The notes under the pieces: generated by a model
Seen by the model: the letters and a program-made list of their open reading frames with translations, nothing else
Told to the model about the DNA's origin: nothing
Databases searched by the model: none
In this document: positions 43,338 to 52,751 of the stretch, piece by piece
How positions within the stretch are numbered: position 1 is the stretch's first letter
Layout of the letters: each line of letters opens with the position of its first letter
DNA from: Orlajensenia flava
GTDB taxonomy: Bacteria > Actinomycetota > Actinomycetes > Actinomycetales > Microbacteriaceae
Direction of reading: 5' to 3'
Length of the DNA: 64,000 nt
NCBI RefSeq assembly: GCF_004801905.1
Contig: NZ_SSSN01000003.1
Span: 992,001 to 1,056,000 of the forward strand
Made by a program: the position numbers and the translations under genes

Positions 43338-44006
43338 CTACACCTCGGCGCGCGCGTAGCGCAGGAACAGCATGCCGGCCTCGCTCGGCAGGGCGTGGAG
43401 CAATCGCATCCGTCTCGCTGCCTCGGGCGCACCGCGCACGATGCGGCCCGCCGTCCCCCCGACGACCACCGGGCTGAGTGTGAGGCAGAGCTCGTCGACC
43501 AGGTCGGCGGACACGAGATCGCCGAACAGGTGCGGCCCGCCCTCGCAGAGCACCTGGGTCAGGCCGCGTTCCGCGAGCGCGACCAGCGCGCGATGCAGAT
43601 CGACGGATGCGCTGCCGCACGAGATCACGTCGGCAACCGCGTCGAGAGCCTCTCGGCGAGCGCGGGGAACACCGTCGTGGGTGAGGATCATCACGGGCGC
43701 CTTGGCCTTCGTGAACAGTTCCGAGCGGGCGTCCAGGTCGAGGCTCGATGAGACGACGGCCAACGGACGGTCGAGGCCGGAGTACCCCTCGGCCCGCACG
43801 GTGCCCGCTCCGACGAGCACGACATCCGCGAGTTCACGCAGCACCCCCATGATGCGCTGATCGTCCTCGTCTCCGAGGCCGCCGCTGCGATCATGCAGGG
43901 TGGCCGAACCGTCGATGCTGCTGACGAAGTTCATCCGCACGCGCGGCGTCTCGCGGTCGGGGACGGCGTAGGCCGTCAGCAGGTCGTCACGCTCGAGCAT
44001 CGACAT
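43338..44006 (-). CDS. Pyrimidine reductase (RibD C-terminal domain) family protein
   Basis: A 222-residue protein with the RibD C-terminal/dihydrofolate-reductase-like fold. It has VRMNFVSSIDGSATL at the N terminus, VLVGAGTVRAEGYSGL, and LCEGGPHLFGDLVSADLVDEL near the end. It lacks the deaminase half of RibD. The start overlaps the folP stop by 20 bases, and of three in-frame ATGs the one at 44006 has the best spacing from AGAGG. Coupling to folP suggests a role in folate or pterin reduction, possibly as a DHFR-like enzyme (inference). Confidence 0.88.
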   Translation of the reverse strand: MSMLERDDLLTAYAVPDRETPRVRMNFVSSIDGSATLHDRSGGLGDEDDQRIMGVLRELADVVLVGAGTVRAEGYSGLDRPLAVVSSSLDLDARSELFTKAKAPVMILTHDGVPRARREALDAVADVISCGSASVDLHRALVALAERGLTQVLCEGGPHLFGDLVSADLVDELCLTLSPVVVGGTAGRIVRGAPEAARRMRLLHALPSEAGMLFLRYARAEV

Positions 44007-44889
44007 CGTCATTCCTCTCGTCGGCCTGGGCGACCGGCATGTTGTGCGCGAGGTGGTGCGGTTCCCGCCAGCCCAGGATCGCCTCGGTCATGCGCACCGC
44101 GTCGACCGTCTCGCGCACGTTGTGCACCCGCAGGATGCGCGCTCCCTGAAGGACGCAGTAGACGGCGGCGGCCAGCGATCCGCTCAACCGGTCCTCCCGG
44201 TCACGATCGATCGCCTCGCCGACGAAGTCCTTGTTCGAGAGCGCCACGAGCGTGGGGTACCCGAGCGACGCGACCTCGCCGAGACGCCGGGTGAGTTCGA
44301 GCGAGTGCACCGTGTTCTTGTTGAGGTCGTGGCCCGGGTCGACGATGATCCGCTCCGCGGGCACTCCCCGTTCGAGAGCCAGCGAGACTCGATCGCGGAG
44401 AAAGTCGGCGACCTCCGCGACGACGTCGCCGTAGCGCGGGGCCGGATACGCCGTGCGGGGCTCCGCGAGCGAGTGCGTGATCACCAGGCTGACGTCACTG
44501 TCTGCGACCACGTCGGCCATGAGCGGGTCGTGGATGCCGGTGGTGTCGTTGATCACGTGGGCGCCGGCGGCGATGGCGGCGCGCGCCACGGCCGGCTCGA
44601 AGGTGTCGACCGAGATGACGGCGCCGCATCCGTCCAGTGCGCGCACGACGGGGACGACCCGATCGATCTCGTCCTCGACAGGCACCGCCGGCCCGGGCGC
44701 GAACTTGACGCCGCCCACGTCAATCCAGTCGGCACCCTCGCGGATGGCACCGCGTGCGGCGGCGACCGCCGCGTCCAACGCGAACGTGGCCCCGCGGTCG
44801 TAGAAGGAGTCGGGCGTGCGATTGACGATCGCCATCACCGCGACCTGGCGGTCGAAGTCGAAGATGCTCGGTCCGATGGCGCGCCTCAT
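43987..44889 (-). CDS. folP: Dihydropteroate synthase
   Basis: A 300-residue pterin-binding TIM-barrel enzyme. Hallmarks are AIVNRTPDSFYDRG, ADWIDVGGVKFAPG (first pterin site), ISVDTFEP, VINDTTGI and IIVDPGHDLNKN. The Gly-Gly-Val-Lys in place of Gly-Gly-Glu-Ser is typical of the actinobacterial second type (FolP2-like), which may act in another pathway. The ATG 44889 overlaps the TGA of a 21-codon frame upstream. Confidence 0.92.
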   Translation of the reverse strand: MRRAIGPSIFDFDRQVAVMAIVNRTPDSFYDRGATFALDAAVAAARGAIREGADWIDVGGVKFAPGPAVPVEDEIDRVVPVVRALDGCGAVISVDTFEPAVARAAIAAGAHVINDTTGIHDPLMADVVADSDVSLVITHSLAEPRTAYPAPRYGDVVAEVADFLRDRVSLALERGVPAERIIVDPGHDLNKNTVHSLELTRRLGEVASLGYPTLVALSNKDFVGEAIDRDREDRLSGSLAAAVYCVLQGARILRVHNVRETVDAVRMTEAILGWREPHHLAHNMPVAQADERNDDVDARA

Positions 44890-44951
44890 CCGCAGCGCGC
44901 TGCTGCGCGCGCTAGGCGGCAGCCCCCGACGATGACGATGCGTTCGGTCAT
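44886..44951 (-). CDS. Possible 21-residue upstream ORF before folP
   Basis: ATG 44951 opens a frame of 21 codons (MTERIVIVGGCRLARAAARCG) whose TGA overlaps the folP ATG as ATGA. The start sits close to the gap with the response regulator promoter. It could be a leader that couples translation to folP, or a decayed fragment. The evidence is weak. Confidence 0.25.
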   Translation of the reverse strand: MTERIVIVGGCRLARAAARCG

Positions 44952-45020
44952 GACGCGAGTCTCGCACGCCGAGGTGTTGGCAGCGCCACACCGCAGCGGG
45001 GGCTCGCGAGCGCCTCACAG

Positions 45021-45048
45021 TTGACATTCAGCGAATCTGCAGCAGACT
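45021..45048 (+). promoter_or_regulatory. Promoter of the two-component operon, probably leaderless
   Basis: TTGACA at 45021-45026, a 16-base spacer, then CAGACT at 45043-45048, which ends 6 bases before the ATG of the response regulator. No ribosome site fits between, so the transcript probably starts at or next to the ATG. Confidence 0.55.
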
Positions 45049-45054
45049 GAGAAC

Positions 45055-45747
45055 ATGGCTGACGGACCTCGCATCCTCATCGTCGACGACGAACCCAACA
45101 TCCGCGATCTGCTCACGACGAGCCTGCGCTTCGCCGGCTTCGCCGTCCGCGCAGTAGGCAACGGCGCGCAGGCCATCTCGGCCGTGCTCGAAGAGGAACC
45201 CGACCTCATCATCCTCGACGTCATGCTGCCCGACATGAACGGCTTCGGCGTCACCAAACGCCTCCGCACCGCCGGTTACACAGCGCCCATCCTGTTCCTC
45301 ACCGCCAAGGACGACACCGAGGACAAGATCACCGGACTCACGGTCGGTGGCGACGACTACGTCACCAAGCCGTTCAGCCTCGACGAGATCGTCGCTCGCA
45401 TCCGCGCCATCCTGCGCCGCACGATGCACGCCGACGAGGAGGCCGTCATCCGCACCGGCGAGCTCACCATGGACCAGGACACGCACGAGGTGCTCGTGGG
45501 CGACGTACCCATCGAGCTCTCGCCCACCGAGTTCAAGCTGCTCCGCTACCTCATGCTCAACCCGAACCGCGTGCTGTCGAAGGCGCAGATCCTCGATCAC
45601 GTCTGGGAGTACGACTTCAATGGCGACGCTGGCATCGTCGAGAGTTACATCTCCTACCTCCGCCGCAAGCTCGACCAGCACTCGACCGAGCCGCTCATCC
45701 AGACCAAACGCGGATTCGGATACATGCTCAAGGCTTCCAAGGGCTGA
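45055..45747 (+). CDS. OmpR-family response regulator
   Basis: A 230-residue regulator. The receiver domain (ILIVDDEPNIRDLL) has phosphate acceptor D55 in LIILDVMLPDMNG, and KPFSLDEIVARI carries the conserved Lys. The winged-helix DNA-binding domain includes LSPTEFKLLRYLMLN and ESYISYLRRKLD. It resembles the TcrX/PhoP/MprA branch of actinobacteria, but I cannot name the orthologue. It is followed by its sensor kinase 32 bases later. Confidence 0.95.
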   Translation: MADGPRILIVDDEPNIRDLLTTSLRFAGFAVRAVGNGAQAISAVLEEEPDLIILDVMLPDMNGFGVTKRLRTAGYTAPILFLTAKDDTEDKITGLTVGGDDYVTKPFSLDEIVARIRAILRRTMHADEEAVIRTGELTMDQDTHEVLVGDVPIELSPTEFKLLRYLMLNPNRVLSKAQILDHVWEYDFNGDAGIVESYISYLRRKLDQHSTEPLIQTKRGFGYMLKASKG

Positions 45748-45779
45748 CGTTCAGGCAGGCTGCCTAGACTGGCGCGGTC

Positions 45780-47462
45780 ATGCATGAGTCCGTCCCCGAG
45801 CGCCTGAATCGCGTCTCCCTCCGCACCAAGATCACCGGGGTCACGGTGCTCATGCTCACCCTCGGTCTGCTCGTCTCCGGCATCGGTACCGCCGCGATGC
45901 TGCGCAACTACGTCGAGCAGCAGGTGGACGGCCGGCTGCAGACCGTCGCGCAGGGCGACCTCAACCCGTTCTTCGACAGCGACAGCGCCTCGACGACGCC
46001 CGAGGTGCGGTCCGACGCCGCCAATTCAAATTACTTCGTCGCGGCATTCGATGGCGACGGAAAGTTGCTGACATCCAACTGGCAGTCCAAGAAGCACACG
46101 GAAGTGCCGATCATTCCGCGCATGTCGCTCGCGACGGCCTATGTCATCCGCGGCTCGATCCAGCACCTGCATGACGCGACGGGAACCGACTACCACGCGA
46201 TGGTCGTGCCGATCTCCATCAGCGAGACCGGCGCGAACGGGACGGCGCTCGTGGCGATCTCGATGCGCGAGACCGACAACATCATGACGACCTACCTGTC
46301 GATCTTCTTCGGCTTCGGCGTCGGAGTCGTCATCCTCGGCGGTCTCATCACCCGGATGCTCGTGACCACGACCTTCGCGCCACTCCGCGAGGTCGAGCAG
46401 ACCGCAGCGGCCATCGCCGACGGAGACTTCAGCCAGCGACTCGGCGGCGCGACACCCAATACCGAGGTCGGCCGGCTGAACCGGTCGCTCAACACCATGC
46501 TCAACCGCATCGACCGCGCGTTCAAGGATCGCGCTCGATCCATCGAGCAGATGCGCCGCTTCGTCGGCGACGCCAGCCACGAGCTGCGCACCCCGCTCGT
46601 CTCCGTTCGCGGATACGCGGAGCTCTACCGCATGGGCGCCCTGCAGACGCCGGAGGAGATCGGCCAGGCGATGGAGCGCATCGAGAAGGAGGCGATCCGG
46701 ATGGGCGGGCTCGTCGAGGACCTGCTCTCCCTCGCCCGCCTCGACGAGGCGCAGCCGCTCGCCCTCACTCCGGTCGACCTGGTCCCGCTCGCACGCGATG
46801 CAGCGCTGGATGCCATGGCGTCATCGCCCGATCGAGCGGTCACCGTCGTCGTGCCTCCCACCGAGGACACCGATCTGTTCGGAGGCGAGCTCACGCCTCA
46901 GTTGACCACCAGCACGGTCGGCGCACAGAACTCGACCGGTCCGATCGCCTTCGCCGGCGCCACCCTCGCGCGACTGCGGGGACGCCGGTATCGTCGCGTC
47001 GACGCCGAGGCCGTCGCATCCGGCACCATCGTCGCCTCGGTGATGAGCACCATCGAGACGCAGCCGGCGATCGTCTCGGCCGACGAGAACAAGGTGCGCC
47101 AGATGCTCACCAACCTGCTCGGCAACGCCATGCGGTACTCGCCGTCCGGCACGCCCATCGAGATCGCCGTCCGCGTCGACGCAGACGGCGAGCGCGCCGT
47201 GCTGTCGATCATCGACCACGGCGAGGGCATCCCACCGCAGATCCGCGAGAAGATCTTCCAGCGGTTCTGGCGTGCCGACACCTCGCGCGCCCGCGAGACC
47301 GGCGGGAGCGGCCTGGGGCTCGCGATCGTCTCGTCCATCGTGGCCGCCCACAACGGCACCGTCGAGGTCGATGAGACTCCGGGCGGAGGAGCCACCTTCC
47401 GGGTGTCACTGCCGCTCGCCTCCTCACCGTCCGCGCCGCAGGCGATCAGCGCTCCCGCGTAG
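45780..47462 (+). CDS. Sensor histidine kinase with atypical insertion
   Basis: A 560-residue membrane kinase. Membrane helices at about 20-42 and 171-195 flank an extracytoplasmic sensor of about 125 residues. HAMP follows at 195-250. The phospho-acceptor is His267 in VGDASHELRTP. The ATPase part has NLLGNAMRYSP near 445-455, then HGEGIPP and ETGGSGLGLAI. Between about residues 362 and 428 there is an extra segment (VAGAT-like Ala/Gly/Thr stretch and RLRGRRYRRVDAE) that is not part of the normal kinase core. The partner is the response regulator immediately upstream. Confidence 0.94.
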   Translation: MHESVPERLNRVSLRTKITGVTVLMLTLGLLVSGIGTAAMLRNYVEQQVDGRLQTVAQGDLNPFFDSDSASTTPEVRSDAANSNYFVAAFDGDGKLLTSNWQSKKHTEVPIIPRMSLATAYVIRGSIQHLHDATGTDYHAMVVPISISETGANGTALVAISMRETDNIMTTYLSIFFGFGVGVVILGGLITRMLVTTTFAPLREVEQTAAAIADGDFSQRLGGATPNTEVGRLNRSLNTMLNRIDRAFKDRARSIEQMRRFVGDASHELRTPLVSVRGYAELYRMGALQTPEEIGQAMERIEKEAIRMGGLVEDLLSLARLDEAQPLALTPVDLVPLARDAALDAMASSPDRAVTVVVPPTEDTDLFGGELTPQLTTSTVGAQNSTGPIAFAGATLARLRGRRYRRVDAEAVASGTIVASVMSTIETQPAIVSADENKVRQMLTNLLGNAMRYSPSGTPIEIAVRVDADGERAVLSIIDHGEGIPPQIREKIFQRFWRADTSRARETGGSGLGLAIVSSIVAAHNGTVEVDETPGGGATFRVSLPLASSPSAPQAISAPA

Positions 47463-47526
47463 GGCCGCGCGACCTCGCGCATCAGACCCTCACGGATTAG
47501 CACCCGCCGGTTGCACGCTCGGTCTC

Positions 47527-47589
47527 CGCGCCACTTCACCGGCTTTCGCGCCAGTCGAGGTGGCGCGGAGGCCAGTGAGGTGGCGCGTT
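47527..47589. repeat. Three copies of GAGGTGGCGCG, one inverted
   Basis: In the 277-base gap after the kinase gene, an inverted pair TCCGCGCCACTTC (47525-47537) and GAGGTGGCGCGGA (47557-47569) differs at one position, and a third copy in direct orientation lies at 47577-47587. The stem could act as a terminator for the kinase operon or bind a regulator. No gene is visible in this gap. Confidence 0.55.
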
Positions 47590-47739
47590 GCCGACGCTGC
47601 CGTGTACGGTACGGCGTGACGTTCGCGTCTTCTGCTCAGGCTGTGACGGGCGTGCGGAATGCACAGACCATCCGACTGAGGTGGGACCGGCGCCGGTCGT
47701 GATCTAGCGTCGGGCGTGACCCGATCGAAAGGCGCACCC

Positions 47740-48030
47740 ATGACCAGTTTCCACGTCGACAGCGATGCCGTCATCAACACCACCACGGCGGCGAACGGCT
47801 CCATCGAACGCATCCGCAGCGAGGTGCAGGCCCTCCTCAGTCAACTCACCAGCCTCGAGGGATCGTGGAGCGGGCAGGCCGCCGTCGCGTTCCAGTCCGT
47901 GGTCTCGGACTGGCGGGCGACCCAGGCGCACGTCGAGCAGAGCCTCGTCGGCATCGCCGCAGCGCTCGGCAACGCGGGCCGACAATATGCCGAGACCGAG
48001 CAGGCCAACCTCCACCTGTTCAGCCGCTGA
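47740..48030 (+). CDS. WXG100-family protein
   Basis: A 96-residue protein of the ESAT-6-like WXG100 family: two helices around GSWSG (residues 41-45) and a C-terminal YAETE (83-87) matching the YxxxD/E secretion signal of type VII systems. GAAAGG precedes the ATG 47740. It is alone here. No EccC ATPase, EccD or partner WXG protein lies in the window, so it either uses a secretion machine encoded elsewhere or forms a homodimer. A very strong terminator follows. Confidence 0.92.
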   Translation: MTSFHVDSDAVINTTTAANGSIERIRSEVQALLSQLTSLEGSWSGQAAVAFQSVVSDWRATQAHVEQSLVGIAAALGNAGRQYAETEQANLHLFSR

Positions 48031-48046
48031 GGTCGACGACACATGC

Positions 48047-48084
48047 GAAGAAGGGCACCTCCCGCGTGGGAGGTGCCCTTCTTC
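48047..48084. terminator. Strong perfect hairpin terminator
   Basis: GAAGAAGGGCACCTCCC (48047-48063) and its exact complement GGGAGGTGCCCTTCTTC (48068-48084) form a 17-bp stem with a 4-base loop GCGT. It follows the WXG100 gene and could also stop transcripts from groEL on the other strand. Confidence 0.9.
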
Positions 48085-48176
48085 GTCTACTGCTGAGGAC
48101 TAGGTTTCGATCGAATCGGCCGGTAGGGCCGATTCACTCAACCTGATCGACTCGGAAGCGACGCTTCCTTCGACGA

Positions 48177-49823
<1,647 letters not shown>

Positions 49824-49840
49824 TCAAAGATGCGTCAGTT

Positions 49841-49867
49841 TTAGCACTCGAATCAGAGGAGTGCTAA
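49841..49867 (-). promoter_or_regulatory. CIRCE element (HrcA operator) 1
   Basis: TTAGCACTC (49841-49849), nine bases, and GAGTGCTAA (49859-49867) make a perfect CIRCE inverted repeat 44 bases before the groEL start. This is the known HrcA-binding site of heat-shock chaperone genes. Confidence 0.97.
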
Positions 49868-49875
49868 AGCGATTC

Positions 49876-49900
49876 TGGCACTCTGGTGACCCGAGTGCAA
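49876..49900 (-). promoter_or_regulatory. CIRCE-like element 2
   Basis: A second, slightly degenerate inverted repeat follows 8 bases beyond the first: TGGCACTC (49876-49883), nine bases, GAGTGCAA (49893-49900). Core GCACTC/GAGTGC and spacer length match CIRCE. Tandem HrcA sites would tighten control of groEL. Confidence 0.8.
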
Positions 49901-49990
49901 GCCAGCTCGACCCGCTCGCGGCGAACGCCCCGTAGGCGCGCGACAACGCCGCCAGCATTCACGCTGACGGCGTTGCGCGGGTGACGCCGT

Positions 49991-50191
49991 TCAGGCCAGT
50001 CGCACGGACTCCGCCTGCGGACCCTTGTTGCCGGTGCCCACCTCGAACACGACCTGCTGGCCCTCTTCGAGCACCTTGTAGCCCGCCATGTCGATGGCGG
50101 AGTAGTGGACGAAGACGTCCTGCCCTCCATCGACGGTGATGAACCCGTAGCCCTTCTCCGCGTTGAACCACTTGACGGTTCCGTTCGCCAT
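49991..50191 (-). CDS. cspA: Cold-shock protein CspA-type
   Basis: A 66-residue cold-shock protein with RNP1 (KGYGFITV) and RNP2 (VFVHYSAI) motifs, binding single-stranded nucleic acids as an RNA chaperone. It starts [10 protein letters not shown] at ATG 50191, with GGGAG 6 bases upstream. The 148-base stretch between it and the upstream gene (50192-50339) probably includes a 5' untranslated region, as is common for csp genes; no motif could be assigned. Confidence 0.97.
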   Translation of the reverse strand: MANGTVKWFNAEKGYGFITVDGGQDVFVHYSAIDMAGYKVLEEGQQVVFEVGTGNKGPQAESVRLA

Positions 50192-50339
50192 TGCTGCTCC
50201 CATTGCTGTGTAACTCTCGATGCCGGGTCGACACCCGGCGGTCGAAATGATCGACAGGAACGAGAATTACCGATCAGCGAGCCCGCTACAAGGGCTGGAA
50301 CGCTGTTTCATGTCGCGGATTGGCAACGATTCGCAAGAA

Positions 50340-50891
50340 TCAGGCGGCGGGCTTGTAGTCCGCGCCCAGCACGACGACGATCTGCGCTCCCGAGTCCGCG
50401 AAATCGGACGACAGCGCGACGGATGAGCCCGGCAGCGTCCCGGACACTCCGCGGGCCGCCCCCTCGAGGGTCGGATCGGCGTAGTACACGGTCGTGGTCT
50501 TCACGTCCGACGCGCTCGCGTTCGACGTGGCACCGACCGTCCAGCCCGCGCCCGTCAGGGCGGTTGCGGCCTTGGCGGCCAGTCCCGCGGTGTCCGTGCC
50601 GTTCAGGACCGTCACGCTGAGCGACGGGTCGACGGTGGGAGCGGCGGTGGGAACAGCGGATGCCGGCGGCGTCGCCGACGAGGAGGACGCGGGCCCCGCC
50701 GTGAAGTCGAGTCCGTTGTTGAGCACCATGATGCCGATGGCACCGGCGGCGATGAGCACGACGGTCGCGAGCGCGGCCCAGCCGAAGGCGATCCACCCGC
50801 GACCACGCTTGCGGGGCGCCCGGTGGGCACCCACCCGGTCGAGGTCGCCGGGGATCTCGTCGAAGCGGTCGGGCGGGAAGGAGGCTGGCAT
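50340..50891 (-). CDS. LytR_C domain membrane protein
   Basis: A 183-residue protein. A short cytoplasmic start with basic RKRGRG is followed by one membrane helix (about 33-57), a Ser/Pro/Ala linker, and a LytR C-terminal domain (about 92-183), with LSVTVLNGTDTAGLA and the end GAQIVVVLGADYK. Such free-standing LytR_C proteins are found in actinobacteria, probably near wall-assembly complexes, but have no known catalytic activity. It is downstream of the DUF3263 gene with 22 bases between them. Confidence 0.88.
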   Translation of the reverse strand: MPASFPPDRFDEIPGDLDRVGAHRAPRKRGRGWIAFGWAALATVVLIAAGAIGIMVLNNGLDFTAGPASSSSATPPASAVPTAAPTVDPSLSVTVLNGTDTAGLAAKAATALTGAGWTVGATSNASASDVKTTTVYYADPTLEGAARGVSGTLPGSSVALSSDFADSGAQIVVVLGADYKPAA

Positions 50892-50913
50892 GGAAGTCCG
50901 GTCCGGTCGGTGG

Positions 50914-51192
50914 TCAGAGCGAGCGACGGGCTCGGGCAGCTGCCCTGGCCTCTCGCATGCGCTGCAGACGCTTGATCAGCATGGGGTCGTGCGCGAGCGC
51001 GACGGGCGAGTCGATGAGAGCGCCCAGCAACTGATAGTACCGGGCGCTCGAGAGGCCGAATTCATCGCGGATGGCCTGCTCCTTGGCCCCGGCATGCGAC
51101 CACCACTGACGCTCGAAGGCGAGGATGGCGGCATCCCGTTCCGACAGGGGCGCTCCGTGCGCGGAGCCGTTGGGGCGGGCGGATGCTGCCAT
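50914..51192 (-). CDS. DUF3263 protein
   Basis: A 92-residue protein whose centre (LSERDAAILAFERQWW, GAKEQAIRDEFGLSSARYYQLL) is the DUF3263 signature. The KEQAIRDEFGLSSARYYQLL part looks like a helix-turn-helix, so DNA binding is possible. It is divergent from msrB and upstream of the LytR_C gene on the same strand. Function unknown. Confidence 0.9.
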   Translation of the reverse strand: MAASARPNGSAHGAPLSERDAAILAFERQWWSHAGAKEQAIRDEFGLSSARYYQLLGALIDSPVALAHDPMLIKRLQRMREARAAARARRSL

Positions 51193-51297
51193 GACCCGAT
51201 CCTAGGCTGGGGCTTCCGGGGAATCCTCGGAGGGCTCGGTGTGTTGGGTCCCCCGACCCTACGATGAGTGGGGACCGGCGAGAGAGAAGGACCGCGG

Positions 51298-51699
51298 ATG
51301 GCCTACGAGGTTTCCAAGAGCGAGCAGGAGTGGCGCGACGAGCTCGGCGACGAGCAGTATGCGGTACTGCGCGAGGCTGCGACCGAGCGGCCGTGGACGG
51401 GCGAGCTGCTCGACGAGGATCGCGGCGGCATCTACGCGTGCGGCGCCTGCGGGGCCGAGCTCTTCCAGAGCGGCACGAAATTCGACTCCGGATGCGGCTG
51501 GCCGAGCTTCTACGAGTCGGTGCGTCCCGAGGCGGTCGAGCTCATCGAGGACGACAGCCTGGGCATGTCCCGCACCGAGGTGCGCTGCGCCAACTGCGGT
51601 TCGCACTTGGGGCACGTCTTTCCCGACGGCTTCGGCACCCCGACGGGCGACCGCTACTGCATGAACTCGCTCGCGCTGGACTTCACGCCCGAGTCCTGA
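51298..51699 (+). CDS. msrB: Peptide-methionine (R)-S-oxide reductase
   Basis: A 133-residue MsrB, which repairs oxidised methionine. Zinc cysteines are in ACGAC (48, 51) and CANC (97, 100), and the catalytic Cys121 is in DRYCMNS. SGCGWPSFYESV adds the likely resolving Cys66. It is single-domain, as is common in actinobacteria. GAGAGAAGG precedes the ATG 51298. Its last 17 bases overlap the DMT transporter gene convergently. Confidence 0.97.
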   Translation: MAYEVSKSEQEWRDELGDEQYAVLREAATERPWTGELLDEDRGGIYACGACGAELFQSGTKFDSGCGWPSFYESVRPEAVELIEDDSLGMSRTEVRCANCGSHLGHVFPDGFGTPTGDRYCMNSLALDFTPES

Positions 51700-52645
51700 G
51701 TCGCGGCGCGCTGGCCACCGCCACCGCGAGGAGCGCGAGCGCCGTTCCGACGATCGTCGATACGCTCAGCGCGGCCGCGTGGGGCAGTGTGGCGTCGAGC
51801 ACGAGGGCGCAGACCAGTTGTCCGGCGATCATCCCCAGGCTCAGCACGAGTGCGCCCGTGATGCGCACCAGGACGGCGGATACCGCGATGAACACGCATC
51901 CGACCGCTCCCCCGGTGTAGAGCCACCACTGGCCCGGAAGGGCGGCGGGCGGCCCGGCGATGGCGAGATGCAGGAGGAATGCCACCAGGAGCACGACCGT
52001 GCCGACGCCGAAGTTGCCGATGGTCGCCGTGAGCGCACTACCAGCCTCATCCCGGACACGGCCGTTGACCGCCTGCTGCCACCCCAGGCCGAGCCCGGCC
52101 AAAAAGGGCAGAATCAGCATCCACGGCGGCACGTCCCCACGCAGTTGAGCGGCGACCGCCACCACGACCGCGACGACCGCCAGAGCCGACCCCATCACGC
52201 GCCGGACGGTGAGGGGACGCGGTCCGCCCGACACGATGCCGGATCGGTCGACGATGAGTCCGCCCAGCGTCTGACCCGCGACGGTGGCCACGCTGAACAG
52301 GGCGACGCCGAGCGTTGCAGCCACCAGCCCCTGCGTCAGGACGAGGAAGGCACCGGCGGTGCCCCCGAGCAGCATCCACCAGCGCAGCCGTCCAGCGCGT
52401 AGCGCGGCTGCGACGCGGGGGAATCCGGCGCGGCCGGGAGCGAACAGCGCGACCGCCACGAGCAGGATGACCAGGCCGCTCCCGAACGAGATGGCAGCCG
52501 CGGCGAACCCGTCGTGCAACTGCCGTCCGAGTTCACCGTTGATACGGGCCTGGACGGCGACCATCGCGCCCGCCACCACGGCGATCGCCAGCGCCGCCCA
52601 CAACGGGAAGTGGCGGGTGCGCCGTCCATCCGTCGTCTCGGTCAA
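51683..52645 (-). CDS. DMT-family transporter (YdcZ/DUF606-like)
   Basis: A 320-residue protein with ten predicted membrane helices in two homologous halves. The first half begins LWAALAIAVVAGAMVAVQARINGELG and the second WMLILPFLAGLGLGWQQAVNGRV. The repeated pattern AVQ(A)RxNG...GxxxxA is typical of the YdcZ (DUF606) branch. The transported solute is unknown. It is next to tRNA-Thr, 1 base from its 3' end. Confidence 0.9.
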   Translation of the reverse strand: MTETTDGRRTRHFPLWAALAIAVVAGAMVAVQARINGELGRQLHDGFAAAAISFGSGLVILLVAVALFAPGRAGFPRVAAALRAGRLRWWMLLGGTAGAFLVLTQGLVAATLGVALFSVATVAGQTLGGLIVDRSGIVSGGPRPLTVRRVMGSALAVVAVVVAVAAQLRGDVPPWMLILPFLAGLGLGWQQAVNGRVRDEAGSALTATIGNFGVGTVVLLVAFLLHLAIAGPPAALPGQWWLYTGGAVGCVFIAVSAVLVRITGALVLSLGMIAGQLVCALVLDATLPHAAALSVSTIVGTALALLAVAVASAPRLRTRA

Positions 52646-52646
52646 G

Positions 52647-52719
52647 GGCCGGCTGCGGGACTTGAACCCGCAACCCCCGCTTTACAAGAGCGGTGCGCTA
52701 CCAATTGCGCCAAGCCGGC
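52647..52719 (-). tRNA. tRNA-Thr (anticodon TGT)
   Basis: Minus strand: perfect acceptor arms GCCGGCT and AGCCGGC, D arm GCGC/GCGC, anticodon stem CCGCT/AGCGG with loop CTTGTAA (anticodon TGT), T arm GCGGG/CCCGC with loop TTCAAGT. CCA is not encoded, and the discriminator position reads C. Reads ACA codons. Confidence 0.93.
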
Positions 52720-52751
52720 GTGGGGCCGGAGCCCCGTGAAGGATTCTAGCC

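Noticed and set aside
47511-47702. 63-residue frame in the gap after the kinase gene
   Set aside because: No ribosome site or conserved feature; region consists of short repeats.
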